This document shows positions 22,167-34,377 of a DNA stretch of 64,000 nucleotides, one piece after another. This stretch comes from Primulina eburnea (Eukaryota; Streptophyta; Magnoliopsida; Lamiales; Gesneriaceae). The translations under genes were made by a program, and so were the position numbers. Position 1 is the stretch's first letter; each line of letters starts with the position of its first letter. The DNA lies in the NCBI RefSeq assembly GCF_022965805.1, contig NW_027330951.1, forward strand, positions 496,001 through 560,000, given 5' to 3'. The notes below the pieces were generated by a model. It was not told where the DNA came from. It did no database searches and saw nothing but the letters and a program-made list of their open reading frames with translations.

Positions 22167-25100
22167 TGTAACGTATGCTCGTTTTAAAATTCTACTGGAT
22201 ATATTTTTTTTTTAAAAAAAGCTCGCATTTTCGAAATAACATTTAAAAAGGTTCTTAAATATTCGACCATAAAAATAGCGTCGTTTAAAAATAATCAAAC
22301 TCATCTTTTAAAATAATAATATTTATATTAACATAAAAATAGGCATGCTGTCGTACTGAAAATATCATTTAAAAATACTCATAAATATTTGCTAATAAAA
22401 AGGAGTAAAAATCGTAATAGAAAAATATAACATTTAAAAAAATGATATTAAATATTTGTCAGTAAAAATAGCGCAGTTTAAAATAACCCAACTCGTCTAA
22501 AATCATACGTAAACATAAACGTATAAAAATTCTTAAAATCATCAACTTATGAAAATATTCATCTCCTCTCAATCTCATAAATCGTAATGCGGAAAACATG
22601 TGGTCCTGGGGTCATGTCACCTTACCAGGTCTGTCTACTCAGAGTTCAGCACCTCCAGTCTCCTCATCATTAAGCTCACCTGCATCACACACGCCTAGTG
22701 AGTCTAAAGACTCAACACACCTGCACCGTTAAAAACAAGTACATATACGTAGCACACAACAGTGAAAAATATCATACTCAATATATCTTTCATGAACTTA
22801 AAAATTCGTGTATGCAGTAAAAATCATATATGTAAACGTGTCCTTTAAAAACATGGTGAATATCATAGCATGTCATCTCATGTCATCATATACGTAAACG
22901 TGTCGTGTAAAATCATATCGTTTAAATCATGTCATCTCATGTCATCATATACGTATACGTGTCGTGTAAAATCATATCGTGTAAAATCATGTCATCTCAT
23001 GTCATCATATACGTATACATTTTCTTTTTAATTGAATTCAGTTCATTAGCTGTGACTTTCGTATCATCATATCATCATGTCAGTCGATGGATCCATCTAC
23101 ATGTAACCGCGGTACCCAGCGGCGAGGGTCATCAGCGACGGCATTACCCGCCCACTGAGCCCGGGCCTATCATATCATGTCTATGGAAATACGATCGTCG
23201 AGCTCCCTCTGGGGCCTTCTCCCGTAAACGGGCTCCCTCTGGGGCCTTTTCCCTCACGATATCTCCAATCATATCATCGTGTTAGTCACAACTAAATCAC
23301 TTCCTTCAAAACGTGTCATCATATTCATCACTTGATAAAATCATGCATATACGTAATTTTTCCTTTAAACCAAGCATGCATCGTATTTATCGTAATTACA
23401 TAAAAATCATGAATGTGATGCATAAACATTTAAATCATGATAAAATGTGCTCAGGGCGCTGCCAAGACCAAAAATCTAACAAAGGATGCAAAATGTCCAT
23501 TTTGTCCCTGGAAACCCAAAAATTATCGTTTCACCTCTAGACGTAAAAATTCACGTTTTTGATCTTTTCTTAATTCCATTGGCTCTAACATGTCCTAAAT
23601 AATTATTTAAGCCTACATGAATTTTCCCATATTTTTATTGGCTTAAATCGACGACTTTTAAATTAATCCCTCCATATAACATATTAATGCGTTTTATTCT
23701 CCAATTAAACCAAACCTTTGCATAAAATTCCCAAATTAAAAACTTCGACTTCTAATAATTATTTGAGCTTAAGTATAATTTTCCATAATTTTTATTAAGC
23801 TTAAATCTAAATGTTTCCATTAATCCTTTAATTAACGTTTTTGCGACGATTAAATCCCGAATAAATCCAAAACTCATTATTTTGATCCGAACCTTACCAA
23901 ACTCCTAAAAATATCCCAAAACATATTTATAAGCATTCCTAGACGTAAACTCGAGCCCATTTCATAACCTAACCGATTCATTTTAAAACTTAGACCGGGG
24001 TCCCGGTTTTAACCCAAATTGACTCGAAACTTAACCGAATTTTTCCCCAACTTTTACCACACCTAATACACTCATTTACAGCCTCAAAATCATCCAAACC
24101 AACCCACTAAAACTTCGAGCATGACTCTGGACAGTGGCTGGAAAAAAAATCAGCAATCCTCATTGGAACTCCTAGGCAAGTAAGCTTGAATCTCTTGGTC
24201 CCAACTACCGGCCAACGGTTACAGCATCTAAACACCCTTTCTGGTCTCAAGACCGAAATCCCCAAGACCTCCTGGACCATCCCTAGCCACCCTACTGATC
24301 ATGGAACCCGCCCACGCAAAGCACTCGATGAACCTCTCCAAAGACAAGTTACCCGAGTCCCCTCACCAAAGCTCCTTCGTTTTGCTTAAGGAACAAGACC
24401 AGCCGTGCTCAGCCCCTTCCCAGCCTTTCCACTGATCCAAGAGGGTCGGCTTCAAGGCTGGTGTCGAGCCATGAACACTACTAACCCAAAACTCTCGATC
24501 TTGCACACTAAAGTCACAACGGCTACAACCCGAGCGATTCCACTTCGATCTTGGCAAACCGAGACTCCATTATTTATCCACCGTTACACCCGGCATGTAC
24601 AGCCCCTTTTAGCATGTAATTAGCAGCTCCTCTCACAAACACTAAAAAGAAACGTGAGTTGGATGAAAAAGGTGCAAGAACTTTGAACAAAACCGAAGCC
24701 TTCCAACATCATATGCAAGATCCAGAATTATATGAAAATAAACACACATAACAGCAAATATATAGCATGTATGATGCAGAAATAAAAGTACATGGCGTGC
24801 CTTAAGATGTAAGAACTCGAGAAGAATGAAGATAGGAGCGCCGGAGAGCCTTGGATGCAAGAACAAGCCAAAACCGATACAATTCAGCTGCTGGGGGAAG
24901 AAGCCGAGAGAAATAATAGCTGAGTTAAAGTGTCGGGTGCTGTTTTTCAAGAATAAATGCTGGTGGGAGTGAGGGTGTCGGCTATTATGAGGTGGGGTGG
25001 TTTAGGTTTAGTTTAAGTGTAGTTTAGGTTAATTAAAATATGTGCTAATGACCCTCAATTAAAATAAAAAAGGTTTTAAGCCCAATAAGTTTAAAAACAG

Positions 25101-25810
25101 GCCCATTAAATCCAAACACGCTCCCGAAAAATATTTCATATTGGAAAGTTTGTGAAAATATTAGCCTAAGATCCTTGAATCAGATCTTTATCTTACGGCC
25201 CCAAACTTACGTAAATTAACTATTTACAAGCACATCTCAAATATCAAATTGTTGCAAACCTTAAATTCGAGTAGCGTTTCCTTAAAACCTAAAATGTACG
25301 ATACAGATCTTCTATCTAAATAATAAAATCATTCTAGCACCAATTACATGCTTTAACTATTTTCTCCCCCATTACAATATAGTTGAGGCCTAAGACCCTT
25401 GGACTTTCTTCATTGAAGCGAATGTCGTGTTCTTACGTATCCTTAATGCTTAATTAATACTTGCGTATAAAACTTAATAAGTTATCTCACGATAATGATG
25501 GACTAACTCTAATAAATCAATTCACTTATAACCCATAAAATTCTAAAATTCTCATATCAAAATTTTAGATTTCTTACTCGATAAAAATCTTAACATTCGT
25601 CCACTGGTAATTTATATCGAACACAACTAATTCTCTTTTATTTTTATTTCACCCAAAATTTCCGTATGAACGCATATCTCATAAATTTAAAAATTCAAAC
25701 TTACGCAACCCAAATAATTTTAGATAACATAATTCCAACACACACATTCACGTATTCTCAAGTTTCTTAATGACTTTAAAAATTTTCTCAAAACAAGGTG
25801 TCTAGCTCAA
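22167..25810 (-). mobile_element. L3 long LTR, reverse orientation
   Basis: A long LTR of the L superfamily on the minus strand. The plus strand starts TGTAACGTATGC, close to the inverse of the L5 end (GTACGTTACA at 52631). The reverse complement of 22680-22720 carries the family block AGTCTTTAGACTCACTAG. The stretch 24950-25190 matches L1 2880-3180 in reverse. The far (5') end is not clean and stops at the SINE poly-T, so its limit is approximate. No genes: frames near 24186-24950 have no recognisable product and correspond to noncoding parts of L1 and L4. Confidence 0.65.
22869..23018. repeat. Three-copy 60-bp tandem repeat in L3
   Basis: Three copies of a unit starting CATGTCATCTCATGTCATCA at 22869, 22928 and 22988. 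The first two are full units. The third breaks off after TATACAT. Not seen in L1, L2 or L4. Confidence 0.88.
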
Positions 25811-26066
25811 TTTTTTTTTTTTTTTAACGATCATGGGCCATTAGGCTGAACCAACAAAGGCCTCGGCCCATACCCACGCACCACTACTGGTCATGGGTCG
25901 TTAGGATGGTCCAGCATGGGCCTCGGCCCATGCCCATGCACCGCCACTCACAGAATATCCCACTCCTGGAAAGTGGTTCCTTTCGCCTTCCCCAACACTT
26001 GAACCCAGGATCTCCAGGATAAGTACCTAGATTCCTAAGTGTTGGTAACCAGTTGAGCTACTAGCC
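25811..26066 (-). mobile_element. tRNA-derived SINE, left arm of inverted pair
   Basis: On the minus strand this is a complete SINE. The tRNA-like head has an A-box-like TAGCTCAACTGG and a B-box-like GGGTTCAAGTG. The body of about 170 bp follows, and the copy ends in a 15-base A tail (poly-T at 25811-25825). It is the inverted partner of 26067-26297; together they form a near-perfect 230-bp-arm hairpin with an 11-base loop. I do not name the family. Confidence 0.75.
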
Positions 26067-26297
26067 CAACTGGTTACCAACACTTAGGAATCTAGGTACT
26101 TATCCTGGAGGTCCTGGGTTCAAGTATTGGGGAAGGCGGAAGAAACCACTTTCCAGGGAGTGTGATATTCTATGAGTGGCGGTGCATGGGCATGGGCCGA
26201 CGCCCATGCTGGACCATCCTAACGACCCATGACCAGTAGTGGTGCGTGGGTATGGGCCGAGGCCTTTGTTGGTTCAGCCTAATGGCCCATGATCGTT
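26067..26297 (+). mobile_element. tRNA-derived SINE, right arm of inverted pair
   Basis: The same SINE in plus orientation, starting just inside the tRNA-like head (CAACTGGTTACCAACAC) and lacking an A tail. It is nearly identical to the left arm, differing at only a few positions. The matching age suggests that the inverted structure arose as a unit or very soon after insertion. Confidence 0.72.
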
Positions 26298-26758
26298 ACA
26301 TGCATGCCATGCCTTGGATGTTCAAAAAAGTTGTCTCCCAACCTTTCATCTCCCTTGCATGCCTTCTACTTGGGCTTGTAACAATTACAAGGCCCATGGA
26401 CTTTTATTTAAATTTCCCAAACACATTTGAGACCATTTAAATTTTACTTGATTTTACTCAAGCCCACTAGTTTAATAATTATTTCTAATTGGGCTCTACA
26501 AGGCCCAAATGTTATTTAATCAATCCAACACTTGAATTAATTTAATTATTTGGACTCTACTAGGTCCACTAGTGTTTAATTCATTCAACACTTGAATTAA
26601 TTTAATTTAGTCCATACTAATGTATATGAAAATCACAATTTTCAAATACATTACTTGTTTGGCCAACTTTTAATTTAGGAACATTTCTTCAAATTAAAAG
26701 TTACATCCCCCTTATAGAAATCAAACTTCTATTTTTTCTTACGCTTATAAACTCCTTT
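26298..26758 (-). mobile_element. C-family copia LTR fragment (central part)
   Basis: The reverse complement of this stretch matches the C1 LTR at about 60420-60960, including the two AATTAATTCAAGTGTTG blocks and the CTTATAAACTCC region. It carries a single copy of the 82-bp unit that is duplicated in C1. B2 is inserted at its end. The other half of this LTR copy resumes at 33592 after B2, with about 350 bp missing. Confidence 0.82.
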
Positions 26759-28906
26759 TGTAATGCCCAAGAATTGTCGTAGCATTAATCAGACAAGATT
26801 AATGAAATGCCCAAGAATTATAGAAGTGATAAGACAAGATTATAAGATGTTGTATGGGCTAAAAATATAATTTTCAGAAAGTGCAAGACCGCACCGGCGG
26901 TCTGGGAAATACCGCACCCACGGTGTGCGTCCAAAACCTGCGGCGCATATGCGCGACGTCTCCAGTAGCATCGGCGCATATGTGCGGAATGGATGGCGCA
27001 TATGCGCGGGACAGACAGAGGGATTGGCGCATATGCGCGGCTTAAACGGCGCATATGCGCGAGAGGGAATTGTGCTGGTTCGAGTAACTGGCGCATATGC
27101 GCGACTTTGTGCGCGCATATGCGCGCAACGTGCAGAACATGCACTTCGCCACTTGCCTTGCATGCACGAAATGTATATATATATGTATACAACCGAATTC
27201 TCCATCAGACATTTAGACAAGAAACGAAAGGAGAAACTCTAAATTCTTTCGAGTGAGAATTTGAGTATTACGAGAAATCTGTCCGTCTGATTTCTAATCC
27301 GACTTCAGTACTGTGTTCCTAGCAACGCAGGCTACAACTGGACGTAAGTTTTATTACGTTTAAACAAGATTTGAATTTATGATATTGTCAGAATTGAATA
27401 TGATTCAGATATGGTGTTTTTGCTACCGTAGACATTATAGAATTGAAGTCAGATTAAAGAACAGACTGTTTCTGTAATTGTTATAATTTTTGAAAGATAT
27501 TGACTGAGATTTTATATCAGAATTCTGTTACTATTCAGAGTATGAATTATGTTGACACAGATTATGAATTCCAGTATTATATTTGGGATGTTCAGATTGA
27601 CGGGGTTATTCAGATTGTATTGCTATGCCGTCGAAACATCAGTTGATTTAGATTAATCAGATTTCGATATGATTCAGATTGTATTGTGATAGCGATGATA
27701 TGAATCAGATTATAACTTGTTCAGATATTGATCAGATTGTATACTGAGTTGGGTATTGATCAGAACAGATTGTATATTGAATTATTCACTAATACAGCGT
27801 ATTCGATATTGTCATTTCAGATTCGAGATGGACAGATTTGAATACAGGACTTCGTCTTCATCAGACGGGGACGACAAAGGTATAATTCATGTGATATTCG
27901 GGAAGCATAACTCAGATTAGATTAATTTGAGTTTCCCAATAAAAATCACATACTAGATTATTGTTTATATTGTTACCTGATTATGCTTTGATTATAGAAT
28001 TGTATTCAAGCATGTAAGATAATTGTGATATTCAGTTATGAATATGATTATGCTTTGTTTACAGATTGTTATTCATTGCATTTAAGATAGGAAAGTCTTG
28101 ACAGTCATTGTCAGACTTCTAGACGTTCGGTGTATCGTACATAGGAGCAGACATTGTCCTATTGTAGCACCACGATACAGCCATGGCCGAAGTCTAGGAA
28201 TAAGACGTACAGTTACCACGATCGGTTGAGTAGGTAACAGCCATTGACGTCTTATTCATTACGGGATCCCTAGAGTTATAGTTGAGTCGAGTCTAGACAT
28301 GATTTGACTAGAACTGCATGTGTTTATAGATGTGGTTTCATAGACTATGAAACCCAGGTTTATTGCTTTCAGTCCTGATAGCATGTTTATATGATTTGAT
28401 TAAATTGCATGGTTATCTGATTTGAATTGCATGCCTATTATGAGTAGATTTCATAGACTATGAAATCTATTCCTTTGAATATATTCATGACAGCATGTTT
28501 TAGGATTTAGATTGTTATATACATGCTTACCATGTTTTATACTGGGATTTATTCTCACCGGAGTTATCCGGCTGTTGTCTTGTTTTGTATGTGTGCATGA
28601 CAACAGGTGGGGCTGGATCAGGGTCGAGATGACGACGAGAGAAGACGAGTTAGCGTGGTGATTCCGGACTTGTAGCAGACTTGGTTTATTACTAGAATTT
28701 AGTAATTGAACCTTAGACTTAGGTTGTACAGTATTGTACTTTTCTACTGAACTGTAATTTTTATACAGAGATGTATATTATTTAGATGCCATTACCTTCC
28801 GCACTGGTATTTAAAAAAAAGAAAAATTTTTAGACCCTGTATTATCTTAATTGATATTTAAATCCCAAAGATGATTAAGAAGATGATTAGCGTCCGGGTC
28901 CCCACA
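26759..28906 (+). mobile_element. B2 element 5' LTR
   Basis: A 2148-bp LTR starting TGTAATGCCCAAG and ending GTCCCCACA, followed by a primer-binding site. It is related to B1 over most of its length but has different first 180 bp. It carries two CCGCACC-type GC motifs (26890-26930) before the dodecamer array. Element B2 runs to 33591, where its 3' LTR is cut. Confidence 0.93.
26943..27124. repeat. Palindromic dodecamer array, B2 5' LTR
   Basis: Seven copies of GCGCATATGCGC (one is GCGCATATGTGC). The last copy ends 49 bp before a TATA run at 27174, with CATGCA between them. Confidence 0.94.
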
Positions 28907-28911
28907 ACAGG

Positions 28912-28923
28912 TGGTATCAGAGC
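28912..28923 (+). promoter_or_regulatory. B2 primer-binding site
   Basis: TGGTATCAGAGC five bases after the LTR, complementary to initiator methionine tRNA. Confidence 0.92.
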
Positions 28924-29285
28924 GATAGATCTTTTAGAATGAGATAGAAGAGAATGAGCGGGGTAGATTGAATTTTCTTCCTTGCATGTGATTGCTAGCA
29001 TGAGATTTATTTCAATGTTGACTACATTGTGCATGCTAGCATGATTTATTGCTTTCCCTATTACATGTGGTTTGTTATTTGAGTTGACTACAGCATGTAA
29101 TTGCCAAGCCTGGATCAGAACCGAGTCTGGATCAGAGGTATATGATCAGAGGAGGGCTGAGACAGATTGTATATATTGTGTACTAATCTGTTTGATATTC
29201 AGATATACCGCCTCGAAGAATTTCAGAAAAAGACAGTACTTCGTCTGAACAGAGAGATGTATCAGAAACTCAGTTAGAAGAAAAG

Positions 29286-30104
29286 ATGAAAGAATTTGAG
29301 TTATTACAGCCGCCGATTTTGAGTGGTACCGAGACATCCGAAGATTGTCAGAACTGGTTTGATGATATAGAAATATTGTTTGATTTACTTGATTGTACAG
29401 ATGAACAGAGGGTTAAAATGGTGCCTTACCAGTTACGAGAAGCCGCCAGGAGTTGGTGGATTACCAGTACAAGAATGTGGGCACAGAGAGGTACAGTGAT
29501 TTCGTGGGAAATATTCAGAACTGAATTCTATCGAAGATTTTTCTCAGCTTCGTACCGAGAGGACAAGAAATTAGAGTTTGAGAATTTGAGCCAAGGGCAG
29601 CTGAATATGGACCAATATATTGCTAAATTCTCGACTCTACTGCATTTTGCTCCTCATCTAGCTGGAAATGATGAAGCTATAGTGAATCAATTCATCAGAG
29701 GGTTGAATTCGGAGGTAGTTGCGTTCATGAATTTGCAACGACCTTACCATTTTGCTGATATCCTGAGTAGGGCAAAGAGAGCAGAGGCGAGTCTGACTAG
29801 ACAAATGACAAGGTTGTGTGTGAAGTCACCCCAGATATCGCAGTCCCCTCTTCGAATTGAGCGTGGCAGCACGAGTGGGAAGCAAGATTTGCTGAAAGCC
29901 CGCAAGAAGCCCTTCAAGAAGTTAGGGGGTGATTCCTTGAGTTCCAGTAGTTCGAGTCCGAGCTATACTGGAGTGTATTGCAGGAGTTGCGGAGGGAGAC
30001 ATTCCACCGAGCAATGCCAGGGAGTGACTGGTAGATGTAATATTTGTGGACAGTCGGGACACTTTGCTAAAGTTTGTCCCCAGAAGCGTTCCCGAAGATT
30101 GTAG
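29286..30104 (+). CDS. B2 Gag (retrotransposon capsid-nucleocapsid protein)
   Basis: An open gag frame of 272 aa from its first ATG. The frame is open back to 29205, where the ancestral start now reads ATA followed by CCGCCTCGAAGA (PPRR), so the usual start codon is lost by one base. Domains as in B1: gag body (DCQNWFDDIEILFDLLDC, RSWWITSTRMW), capsid motif FIRGLNSEVV, Ser-rich linker, and two zinc knuckles (CRSCGGRHSTEQC and CNICGQSGHFAKVC) near the C-terminus. It would form RNA-packaging particles. It is clearly homologous to B1 and G1 gag along its length. No pol frame follows. Whether it is translated from this ATG is unknown. Confidence 0.87.
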   Translation: MKEFELLQPPILSGTETSEDCQNWFDDIEILFDLLDCTDEQRVKMVPYQLREAARSWWITSTRMWAQRGTVISWEIFRTEFYRRFFSASYREDKKLEFENLSQGQLNMDQYIAKFSTLLHFAPHLAGNDEAIVNQFIRGLNSEVVAFMNLQRPYHFADILSRAKRAEASLTRQMTRLCVKSPQISQSPLRIERGSTSGKQDLLKARKKPFKKLGGDSLSSSSSSPSYTGVYCRSCGGRHSTEQCQGVTGRCNICGQSGHFAKVCPQKRSRRL

Positions 30105-32812
30105 GGAACAGAGTTCAATTGGAAACACCGATCCAGAATTTACAACATGTACTACTCTTTTATGATTATATTGCATACGTATTGATGTGTACTAATGCAT
30201 TCTTCATGAGTATCTGTGCTTGAATAGCATGGTGATATGCTATATTTGTGGGGTCTGTGTATACTGTAGTATTGATTCCTTGGTTGTTGAGGAATATGTT
30301 GATATCAGAGATCTCTGTGACATGTTATATACTACAGTAAGATGAACCCGGAATTGGGTTAGATTATGATGTACTTGGGTTATATGATTTTGATTTCATT
30401 ATTGACATGTAATGCTAAACAAGTACAGAAATATCGTAGAATGTGTCCCAGAAACGGTAAGATTCAGACCAGATCTGGCTGATAAACGGAGATTTTCCGA
30501 TAAGGATTCTAGATTCAGAATTCCTTTAAAAATTGTATTGTTGATGACTCGAGTAATTTCAGAAAGGAACAAATGGTATCCTTATGTATTCAGTAGATCT
30601 ACTGAAATCGACTTTAGCAACTACAGATTGGATAGTTACGTAAGGATTGATTGATAGTTGCCTAGATAAGATTTCAGATGTGTTGATATCAGAAAGGTAG
30701 ATTTCCGAATTGAATCGATACCAGGTAATGGTTATATACTAGAATTCAGTACAGAATGATATTGAAGATTAATAGAAGGGTACAGATTGCTAACTCTTAT
30801 GTTCAGAGATATTCTGATGATGTTATGCTTGCTATATCTATGATATTTGTTATATTAACAGCATCTGATTGGTTGAATTGAATATTTGAAGATTTTATGG
30901 AATATTCAGAGAACCGTGATTATTTTATACAGAAATTAGTCAGTTGAGACAGAAATCAGCAACTGTAAACGACACAAGTAACAGATATAGCAGGATTAGC
31001 AGAAATGTCAGAAAGTCAGAATTGCTGAGTTTTACAGATTTTCTTATTCTCTTATTCCCTTATTATGTTATATCTGCTTGCGTATTGTGATTGATCTAAA
31101 TCAGTATTTGAGACATCTTATATTGTTTGGAAGCATATTCTATTTGCAGATGAGGTATGGCAAATGATTTAGGCACTGTGAAGATTGATCAGTAGTCAGA
31201 ATTATCAGTATTGCCAGCAATCGTTGTTTATGAGTTTTCTTAAACTCACTAGATCTGTATAGGTTGTTTGTATTCCGAATCGGATTGATATTACTGTGGT
31301 TTGCATGTATGTTTGATACAGAATATTGTAAACAGTTGAGAGGGGCAACAGTTCAGAATTATAATCAGAATGCTCAGAATTGTATTTCAATAATCAGAAC
31401 AGAGTTGCGATCAGAGCAACCGATATGTGATTTGTGTTTGTATTAGACTGATTGTGTTAGGATACCAGAATGTTTCAGAATTGTATAACAGAATTGGTAT
31501 GTATAATCAGAGCCGAATACCAGGTAGGTATTTTCTCTTTTAAATTATGTTATTAACTGATTTTTTTATATCAAGAGTTCGAAGTTGAAATCACAGATAA
31601 TGTCAGAAATGCGCTGTAGTGACTTCAGTTATCATGTTTATGACTGAGAATGTTTGATATTCGAACAGATAGTTTTGATATAGACAAATTAGATCAATTG
31701 TGACAGAATTTGTACAAAAAAAAAAATGTTAGCAGAAATTGTACTGATATGTCTGAATCGCTAACAGAAAAGACAGAAAGATAGAAATCAGAAGATTTAT
31801 TACAGAATTGTATATAGTCCTAAATAGAAATGGGAGTACATTTCTATGGCTTTTGTAATGAAATTACCGCCATTTTCTACAGATTGTGATATGATATGAT
31901 TAAGATTGACAGATTGTTCAATCTATATCTATCAGTTTGTACCAGATCACGTACAAACATGACCCAATGACACATATTGATGTCAGACAAGTGGTCAAAA
32001 AGATCAAAATACCACAGTAGATTATGTCAGAACATAGTCAGAGTGACTAGAATATAGAAGTAGATTATATTAGATGATGATTTTGATTGAGTTTGCAATT
32101 ATGGCAGAATATACCATAAGTTAGTTTGTAGAGTATTTACAGATTGACAGACAGTCAGAGTATACTATCCAGATATTGGAAGATATCCAGAAAGCTGCAG
32201 TACTGGATGTTAGCACTGGTGAATATGACAGATTGTCACTATCTGAGTTATGAGATGATGTTATTTATCTGATTACCAGAGGGGTTATGAGATAGATACA
32301 GATAAGATAGTGTACAGTGAGTACTATAGATTCTTTGAATCAGAATAATATCTCAAAGATACTTGGGATAGGAGCTGATACGGTCAGAGATATGACAAAG
32401 AAAAGATAGTTGATTCAGAGTAGAATGAGAATAGCTCAGATCAGACAGATTTATCATGCCAGCATCGGATAGTGACGATTGGTATTTGAATACAAGATTG
32501 AATATATCCTTGATCGAGATAAACAGATTTGATAACCGCTGATGACAGTAATTTGTTATGAACTGTGAATGGTTTATACGGATGTTGTGTAACCAACATG
32601 GCAAGATTGATTCTATCAGAGTTAGTTTAAGAAGTATTAGAATAGTATACTTTATGAAGTTTTATTCCAGAATTGAAATCAGAGATTGATACAAGAAAGA
32701 GATTTCAGAATGGATTCATTAAGAGAGGAGTTTGGATGTTAAACTCTATTATACATATTCTTCTGGTATATCAGAATTGATAGCTTGCGAGTTCGAGGAC
32801 GAACTCAGATCT
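30105..32812 (+). pseudogene. B2 decayed pol remnant
   Basis: About 2.7 kb with only traces of pol. The best is 30412-30650, which reads MLNKYRNIVECVPETVRFRP and on, matching the protease-RT linker of G1 (VDCFHKIVRFRPEMAD). The end of pol (CEFEDELRSKRGRN) is readable just before the polypurine tract. The rest is AT-rich, full of stops, and parallels the B1 remnant. No RT or integrase motif is seen. Confidence 0.8.
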
Positions 32813-32826
32813 AAGAGGGGGAGAAA
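32813..32826 (+). promoter_or_regulatory. B2 polypurine tract
   Basis: AAGAGGGGGAGAAA directly before the 3' LTR, identical to that of B1. Confidence 0.9.
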
Positions 32827-33591
32827 TGTAATGCCCAAGAATTGTCGTAGCATTAATCAGACAAGATTAATGAAATGCCCAAGAATTATAGAAGTGATAA
32901 GACAAGATTATAAGATGTTGTATGGGCTAAAAATATAATTTTCAGAAAGTGCAAGACCGCACCCGCGGTCTGGGAAATACCGCACCCGCGGTGTGCGTCC
33001 AGAACCTGCGGCGCATATGCGCGAGATAAGTGGCGCATATGCGCGACGTCTCCAGTAGCATCGGCGCATATGCGCGGAATGGATGGCGCATATACGCGGG
33101 ACAGACAGAGGGATTGGCGCATATGCGCGGCTTAAACGGCGCATATGCGCGAGAGGGAATTGTGCTGGTTCGAGTAACTGGCGCATATGCGCGACTTTGT
33201 GCGCGCATATGCGCGCAACGTGCAGAACATGCACTTCGCCACTTGCCTTGCATGCACGAAATGTATATATATATGTATACAACCGAATTCTCCATCAGAC
33301 ATTTAGACAAGAAACGAAAGGAGAAACTCTAAATTCTTTCGAGTGAGAATTTGAGTATTACGAGAAATCTGTCCGTCTGATTTCTAATCCGACTTCAGTA
33401 CTGTGTTCCTAGCAACGCAGGCTACAACTGGACGTAAGTTTTATTACGTTTAAACAAGATTTGAATTTATGATATTGTCAGAATTGAATATGATTCAGAT
33501 ATGGTGTTTTTGCTACCGTAGACATTATAGAATTGAAGTCAGATTAAAGAACAGACTGTTTCTGTAATTGTTATAATTTTTGAAAGATATC
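32827..33591 (+). mobile_element. B2 element 3' LTR, truncated
   Basis: The first 765 bp of the 3' LTR, almost identical to 26759-27517. It then stops abruptly in TTTTTGAAAGATAT and is followed by reverse-oriented copia LTR. About 1.4 kb of LTR is lost. It has one array unit more than the 5' LTR. Confidence 0.9.
33011..33214. repeat. Palindromic dodecamer array, B2 3' LTR
   Basis: Eight copies of GCGCATATGCGC (one with ATACGCG). The extra unit relative to the 5' LTR lies near 33020-33042. Two copies of CCGCACCCGCGGT precede it at 32957 and 32980. Confidence 0.94.
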
Positions 33592-34377
33592 GACCGATTT
33601 GACAACCATTGGTATATCGAGAGTTGTCAATGAATTGGTACTATGTGTCATGTTGTAGTTGCATCGATGGTGTAATCTATGAAACCACTGTCATAAATAC
33701 TACCATACTCTGATCAGAGATTTCATACTACATACACATAGGATATCCATACCCGAAGGTAAGCGTTGAATCCCTGATTACAATGCATCGACTCCTATAT
33801 GTTTCGACAAAAACACCCAACCTTGCCACCTGATGACCCCTTGAGAGTCGGTAAACAAGTCAAAGTGTAATGCTAGCACATAGAGTCTCAATGTTGTCCC
33901 GGGTCATAAGGACTAATGGTGTACAACCATAAACTAGGACGTTTCCACTCGATAAGTGAGAACCACTTGGAAAGTCCTTTATGGAGGGTTGTTCAGTGCA
34001 CTCTACGAGGAGCACCTATCTGCATGCTCGGACATCACAATGTCCCCTACCAATGAAACATGGTACTCACATCGCAGATACTAGTCTCGAACTCGAGCGG
34101 CCTATATTCTTCTTAGCGGCGGCTGAATCGACTAGGAACTGTTTAGAATATATAGTACTCCAAATATGAGTTTCATGATACTCATCATACGAGCATCTCA
34201 TATTCTTTCTACTATTTGTATATTCAAGGGCTTTATCTATGCAACTAGTATGGGTATATAGATAAAGATGTGCCAAAACAATAATTTCAAATATTATTAA
34301 AATAAAGATTGCTTATACATAGAGTTTCATTGTGAACACTCGGCCAACACTTGGCTCGACGTGCACCTACTCTAACA
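33592..34377 (-). mobile_element. C-family copia LTR fragment (5' part)
   Basis: The reverse complement of the first roughly 790 bp of the C1 LTR (59275-60065), with the same start TGTTAGAGTAGG at 34377. It belonged to the same LTR copy as 26298-26758 before B2 inserted and a deletion removed the junction. The frames at 33981-34276 match the C1 LTR and are not genes. Confidence 0.88.

Noticed and set aside
24186..24950. Frames with Pro- and Thr-rich or hydrophobic peptides in L3
   Set aside because: They fall in a long LTR and have no counterpart frame in L1, L2 or L4.
26041..26080. Possible tRNA gene (A- and B-box-like sequences)
   Set aside because: No cloverleaf or anticodon arm can be formed. 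The boxes belong to SINE heads within the inverted pair.
33981..34276. 62-69 codon frames, also present near 59376-59564
   Set aside because: Both copies lie in the copia LTR in opposite orientation, and neither shows a domain.
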